This document shows positions 60,399-64,000 of a DNA stretch of 64,000 nt, piece by piece (within the stretch, counting starts at the first letter, position 1; every line of letters begins with the position of its first letter). The translations under genes were made by a program, and so were the position numbers. Where the stretch lies: NCBI RefSeq assembly GCF_008014675.1, contig NZ_VOXD01000001.1, forward strand, positions 124,001-188,000. The letters are read 5' to 3'. Under the pieces are notes generated by a model, which did not search any database, had not been told where the DNA came from, and was given only the letters and a program-made list of their open reading frames with translations. The stretch comes from Neolewinella aurantiaca. GTDB lineage: Bacteria > Bacteroidota > Bacteroidia > Chitinophagales > Saprospiraceae.

Positions 60399-61136
60399 AT
60401 GCAAAAGCAACTTCTGACTCTTCTCCTTCTATTGATCGCCGGAGCAATGTCCGCCCAAATCACAGACCCCAAAGCCACCGAATTTTACGAGCCGGTACCG
60501 CCTAAAGTCCAGGCCGCTCCGGTTACAACGCCTGCCCCTTCCGATGCGATCGTTCTGCTGGGGAAAGGAGCAGACGCCAGCGAATGGACCAACGGCAAAG
60601 GTGGAGCAGTAGAATGGACCAAAGAAGGTGACGCCCTGGTCGTTAAGCCCGGTGCAGGAGCCATCCAGACCCGCCGTAAATTCGGTGACGTACAACTGCA
60701 CATTGAGTGGCGCAGCCCCAATGAACCCAATAAAGAAGGCCAGCAACGGGGTAACTCCGGTGTGTTTTTTCACGGGCGTTACGAGGTTCAGGTACTCGAG
60801 AGCAATGGAAGTGACACCTATACCAATGGCCAGGCCGGCTCGGTGTACAAAGAAAACCCACCCCTCGTCAACGCAACTTCGAAAATGGGAGACTGGAACA
60901 GCTACGACATTGTTTTCAGCTCTCCGGTTTTTAACGACGATGGTATGCTGATCCGCCCGGCTTACGTGACCGTATTCCATAACGGTGTATTGGTGCAGAA
61001 CCACTGGGAAATCAAGGGCACGACCGCTTACATTGGCCTGCACAAGTACACGGCGCACCCCGAAACCGGCAGTATCAGCCTTCAGGACCACGGTAACCTG
61101 GTGGCTTACCGTAATATTTGGGTCCGGGAGTTGTAG
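60399..61136 (+). CDS. Secreted DUF1080 protein (3-keto-disaccharide hydrolase-like)
   Basis: 245 residues from ATG at 60399 with a signal peptide (ending MSAQ). A single DUF1080 (concanavalin-like) domain: DVQLHIEWRSPNEP, GNSGVFFHGRYEVQVLESNGSDTY, GSVYKENPPLVNATSKMGDWNSYDIVF and ISLQDHGNLVAYRNIWVREL in parts. Characterised relatives hydrolyse 3-keto-glycosides or bind glycans. A TATCTTGC box 21 bases upstream could be its promoter. No oxidoreductase of the 3-keto pathway is adjacent. Confidence 0.92.
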   Translation: MQKQLLTLLLLLIAGAMSAQITDPKATEFYEPVPPKVQAAPVTTPAPSDAIVLLGKGADASEWTNGKGGAVEWTKEGDALVVKPGAGAIQTRRKFGDVQLHIEWRSPNEPNKEGQQRGNSGVFFHGRYEVQVLESNGSDTYTNGQAGSVYKENPPLVNATSKMGDWNSYDIVFSSPVFNDDGMLIRPAYVTVFHNGVLVQNHWEIKGTTAYIGLHKYTAHPETGSISLQDHGNLVAYRNIWVREL

Positions 61137-61192
61137 CAGGCACATCTTCCTGCCGGCCTTTCCACCTGTTTTGAGACTGAAATACTATCATT

Positions 61193-61993
61193 ATGATCAA
61201 ACACGTCTTCCACTGCTTGCTTATTGGCCTCGCGCTGACGGCCTGCAAGAACGACAAAGCGGTGAGCCCGGAGGAGTCTGCTGTTTCAACCGACCCTGCA
61301 CCTGCTGCCGAGCCCACTGACGCTATTACTACGTCCGGCAAAATTCGCTACACCTGGGTGGACCAGTTGAACGTAAGGGATTTACCAGGCACGAAAGGCA
61401 AGGTGGTGGCGCGCGTAACGTCCAAAGAACCGCTTACCCTGACCGGCGAGACGTCTCCCTCGGCAGAAACCATCGTTTTGCGCGGTGTCGCCTACAACGA
61501 ACCCTGGTACCGGATTACTACAGCCGACGGTAAGAACGGATGGGTCTTCGGCGGAGCCGTGAAGGAAAAAGGAGCGATGAAAGGGAATGCAGTTATCAGC
61601 AATGAAGAATTTGATTTTCCCGTTTTCGGACATTTCAAACTTGAAAACTGGGACCTCCTCTCTATGGATGATTCCAGTGAGGGTGACGCCGAGATCAAAT
61701 CGCGGAATTTTCGCGCTGAAGACGGGAGAATGCTGAAAATAGAAGAATTTGAAGCTGGCGAACATGGGTACTCCGTAACTCACAGCCTGAGCGATAAACA
61801 AGGTAACCTGCTGAAAGAACGGAATTTCTCTTTCTCAACCGAGCCCAATACCATTATTGAAGAAGTTGCCGATTATACGGACATACCCGCCAAGCGCTAT
61901 ATCCGCTCTCAGGAACTCGATAAACATTTCATGCAGCTGAACGAAAGACCATTGATGGTAAAGGGGGAGTGGCGGAGCGAGCGAATCGATTAG
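61193..61993 (+). CDS. SH3-domain lipoprotein
   Basis: 266 residues. Lipoprotein signal with Cys18 (LALTACKND). Residues 50-125 are a bacterial SH3 domain: WVDQLNVRDLPGTKGKVVARV and WYRITTADGKNGWVFGGAV. The rest (130-266) is a strand-rich domain I do not recognise, with a Glu/Asp-rich patch. Such proteins bind peptidoglycan or other wall parts in the envelope. It follows the DUF1080 gene by about 56 bases on the same strand. Confidence 0.85.
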   Translation: MIKHVFHCLLIGLALTACKNDKAVSPEESAVSTDPAPAAEPTDAITTSGKIRYTWVDQLNVRDLPGTKGKVVARVTSKEPLTLTGETSPSAETIVLRGVAYNEPWYRITTADGKNGWVFGGAVKEKGAMKGNAVISNEEFDFPVFGHFKLENWDLLSMDDSSEGDAEIKSRNFRAEDGRMLKIEEFEAGEHGYSVTHSLSDKQGNLLKERNFSFSTEPNTIIEEVADYTDIPAKRYIRSQELDKHFMQLNERPLMVKGEWRSERID

Positions 61994-62048
61994 TAATCCT
62001 GAATCGATCAACTCTCTTTCGTCAATCAAAGTGTTGACACAGAGAGGC

Positions 62049-63788
62049 TTACCAGCCGATGCTCTCTCCGCTTTCTTTGTAGCCGATCCGGTGCGCGACG
62101 GCCCGCAGGCTGTCGCCCCTCTGGTACTCGAACGGGCCGGTGTAAACCTGCCACTTCCCGGGCCGCTGGCCCGGAGGGGTGATCTGATAGGCTATTTGAG
62201 CCCCTTCGGTTTTGCTTTCGAGAACGAAACGCCCCATGCTGTCCCGTTTCAGTTGAGGCCGACCAGTGGTCGGCATTTCGGGCTGTCCGTTCCAGAAGCG
62301 GGAAACCATTTCACGTTCGTCTTCGGCGCCCAGATCGCCGACTTCATTCAGCCAGTTGTCCATGGCGGAGCGCAGCTCAGCCAGTTTAGTGGCGTACTGC
62401 GGATTACCAGCGAGGTTGTTCAGCTCGTGCGGATCAGCCTGGGTATCGAAGAGTTCTTCGGCGGGTTTCGATTTCCGAAACCACTGGGCCTGGGCATCAT
62501 TGAGCGTTCCTGCGTCACGCGCTTTGAGAAGTTCCTGCATAGAAGCCATTTGCTCGCGGAATTCGAGAGGGAGATAATAGCTCTGTTGGGGCATATAATT
62601 GCGGAGGTACTTGAAGCGCCGGTCACGGGCGGCACGGATGCGGTCGTAGTGCTCATCGGTCCGGTCTACGGCCGCAAATACGTATTTGCGGGCCGATGGA
62701 AGTTCGGGGCCGAGAAAGGCTTGTCCCTGCAGGTGGCTCGGCAGCGGGATGCCAGCCAGGTTAAGCATGGTTGGCGCCATATCAACGAAGCTTACGAGAC
62801 TGGAATCGATGCTGCCCGCCTGACGGTTGTCGGGGAAAGCAACGATGTGAGGGACGCGTAGTCCGCTGTCGTACATGAGCCGTTTCTGGCGGGGGAGAGG
62901 TCCTCCGTGATCGCTGAAGAAAAATATTATGGTGTTGTTCAGTAATCCGTCGTCTTCGAGTTGCTTGATGAGTACCCCCACCTGCTGATCCATAATTTCG
63001 ATGTTGGAGTACACCCTTCTGATATCAGTGCGGGTTGGTTCTGAGTCGATGAGATAGGGAGGTATGTGTAAATCTGCATCTGCCGGTATAGTTAGCGGCG
63101 GGCGTTCACCCGGAGGAAGTACGTCGCTCCGTTTGAATGTTGTTTCTACGGCTTCTTCGAAGCCGTTTTGAAATCGGAGCTTACTTCTGTGTGTTGTCCA
63201 AATCTGGCTCTCGTGGGTGATTTCGAGATCGAAGACTGCGTAGAAAGGTTGGTCCGGCCTGGTCCGGTGGCGCCAGTGCGCTTTAGGGCCAGACTCGTCC
63301 CAGGCCGTTTTGGGCGGATGGAACTGGTAGTCCGTCTTCTTGTTGTTGGAGGTAAAGTAACCGTTTTCGCGAAAGATTTGGGAAACGACTTTGACTTCTG
63401 GCGGAAGCAGGGCACCGTAAGGCTCCAGACCGATTTTGGCGAGAATTTCTTTGCTCCAGACGGTACGCATATGATGGGCTCCGGTACTGATGGGGTACAT
63501 ACCCGTGATTAGGGAGTGACGGCTCGGTGCGCAGACGCCGGCTACCGAAAAGGTATTGGGATAACGGATTCCGCGGGCCGCCAGGCGACTCAGGTTGGGC
63601 GTTCGTGCGGTACTGTCGCCGAACATAGGAAGCATCGGGCTGATGTCTTCGCAATTGATAACCAGGATATTGGGCGGTCCGGTGGTTTCGGCCATTGGCT
63701 GTGACGACTTAGGTGCGTCGTTGTTGCACGACGAACAGAACAGAAGCACCAAAAGGAGCGACAGCGAGGAGAAGATTAACCTTTTCAT
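62049..63788 (-). CDS. Exported sulfatase
   Basis: 579 residues from ATG at 63788 (MKRLIFSSLS), giving a lipoprotein-type leader with Cys21. The sulfatase core starts PNILVINCEDISPM with metal-binding acids; Cys86 in VCAPSRHSLITG sits in the C-x-P-S-R motif that is converted to formylglycine; FFFSDHGGPLPRQKR holds more ligands. The family profile is close to N-sulfoglucosamine sulfohydrolase-like (S1) enzymes; C-terminal residues 450-579 add a small strand-rich domain. It may desulfate marine or host glycans. No anaerobic maturase gene is adjacent. Confidence 0.92.
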   Translation of the reverse strand: MKRLIFSSLSLLLVLLFCSSCNNDAPKSSQPMAETTGPPNILVINCEDISPMLPMFGDSTARTPNLSRLAARGIRYPNTFSVAGVCAPSRHSLITGMYPISTGAHHMRTVWSKEILAKIGLEPYGALLPPEVKVVSQIFRENGYFTSNNKKTDYQFHPPKTAWDESGPKAHWRHRTRPDQPFYAVFDLEITHESQIWTTHRSKLRFQNGFEEAVETTFKRSDVLPPGERPPLTIPADADLHIPPYLIDSEPTRTDIRRVYSNIEIMDQQVGVLIKQLEDDGLLNNTIIFFFSDHGGPLPRQKRLMYDSGLRVPHIVAFPDNRQAGSIDSSLVSFVDMAPTMLNLAGIPLPSHLQGQAFLGPELPSARKYVFAAVDRTDEHYDRIRAARDRRFKYLRNYMPQQSYYLPLEFREQMASMQELLKARDAGTLNDAQAQWFRKSKPAEELFDTQADPHELNNLAGNPQYATKLAELRSAMDNWLNEVGDLGAEDEREMVSRFWNGQPEMPTTGRPQLKRDSMGRFVLESKTEGAQIAYQITPPGQRPGKWQVYTGPFEYQRGDSLRAVAHRIGYKESGESIGW

Positions 63789-63875
63789 TGGGGGAAGATA
63801 AGAGGATACCGAGAATTGTTTATAGCTCAGCATGCTATATTTTAAGCGAAGACCCTGGCCCGTCAACCCGCCCGG

Positions 63876-63892
63876 GCACCTGCGGCCGCGCC
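63876..63892 (+). repeat. Dispersed motif upstream of the sulfatase gene
   Basis: GCACCTGCGGCCGCGCC, 10 bases after the stop of the transporter fragment on the window edge. Confidence 0.75.
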
Positions 63893-63901
63893 TGCCGGAA
63901 T

Positions 63902-64000
63902 TCAGTAAGAACGGATAAGGACCACACCTGCGATAATCATTACGACACCAACGATCCGGGGCCAGCTTACCGGTGAGACAGGAATATCCAGCCAGCCGTA
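63902..64000 (-). CDS. C-terminus of a DMT (YdcZ-like) transporter, partial
   Basis: The last 32 codons only. The sequence GWLDIPVSPVSWPRIVGVVM and IIAGVVLIRSY looks like the final span of DMT-superfamily transporters of the YdcZ/DUF606 kind. The gene continues beyond the window. Confidence 0.5.
   Translation of the reverse strand, partial: YGWLDIPVSPVSWPRIVGVVMIIAGVVLIRSY

Noticed and set aside
1-64000. CRISPR array or cas genes
   Set aside because: No regularly spaced repeat arrays with unique spacers; dispersed motif copies are thousands of bases apart.

Overview
The window looks like chromosomal DNA from a member of the Bacteroidota, most likely the Saprospiraceae/Lewinella branch. That placement is an inference. 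It rests on an SprB-type repeat and a gliding-associated type-B C-terminal sorting domain in a 2.6-kilocodon surface protein, on typical Bacteroidota families (DUF5686, DUF3810, the DUF1573-yajC-YbbR operon), and on promoters of the form TAnnTTTG just ahead of many start codons. No rRNA, tRNA or CRISPR array was found.

Layout: 0.3-4.4 kb (minus) holds a broken membrane-protein gene, ribBA, a family 2 glycosyltransferase and an aquaglyceroporin. 4.5-6.6 kb has an IS66 remnant, a candidate structured RNA, a hydrolase and a small secreted protein. 6.7-13.6 kb carries trxA, a DUF3810 metalloprotease-like protein, an M48 peptidase, a membrane protein and a DEAD-box helicase. 13.8-16.6 kb is a trpD-trpC-trpF cluster. 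16.6-18.3 kb is an accessory patch: a truncated XRE regulator and an orphan RHS tip with a possible immunity gene. 18.3-28.1 kb holds an outer-membrane barrel with a 1,050-residue TPR protein, YceI, a second copy of the candidate RNA, class II aldolase and a CPBP protease. 28.3-40.1 kb holds the giant adhesin-like protein, a glycosyltransferase fusion and a secreted MORN-caspase. 40.1-51.1 kb is housekeeping: YbbR, yajC, DUF1573, aroK, a subtilase, miaA, a phosphatase, mnmA, a TfoX-like protein, alkB, pxpA, a deoxynucleoside kinase, ribH and dgkA. 51.1-64 kb has a B12-binding radical SAM protein, an ABC exporter, a DUF5686 protein, recR, pyruvate dehydrogenase E2, a DUF1080 protein, an SH3 lipoprotein, a sulfatase and the end of a transporter gene.

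Functional links: two riboflavin genes (ribBA, ribH), three tryptophan genes plus aroK, two tRNA-modification genes (miaA, mnmA), and a large set of exported proteins. The RibBA GTP cyclohydrolase half has lost its metal-binding and catalytic signatures, so ring opening of GTP must be supplied elsewhere.

The least expected content is not protein-coding. (1) A roughly 20-base motif, TTTGCACCTGCGnnCGCGCC, recurs about 20 times in both orientations, between genes and inside unrelated genes, where it creates the same short peptide (ARTQV). (2) Two paralogous RNAs about 20 kb apart share a 40-base block and end in terminator hairpins whose differences preserve pairing. (3) A family of palindromic miniature elements has split a membrane-protein gene and supplies the trpF stop codon. 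(4) The mnmA leader carries THI-box (TPP riboswitch) signature pieces but lacks the usual P5 arm.
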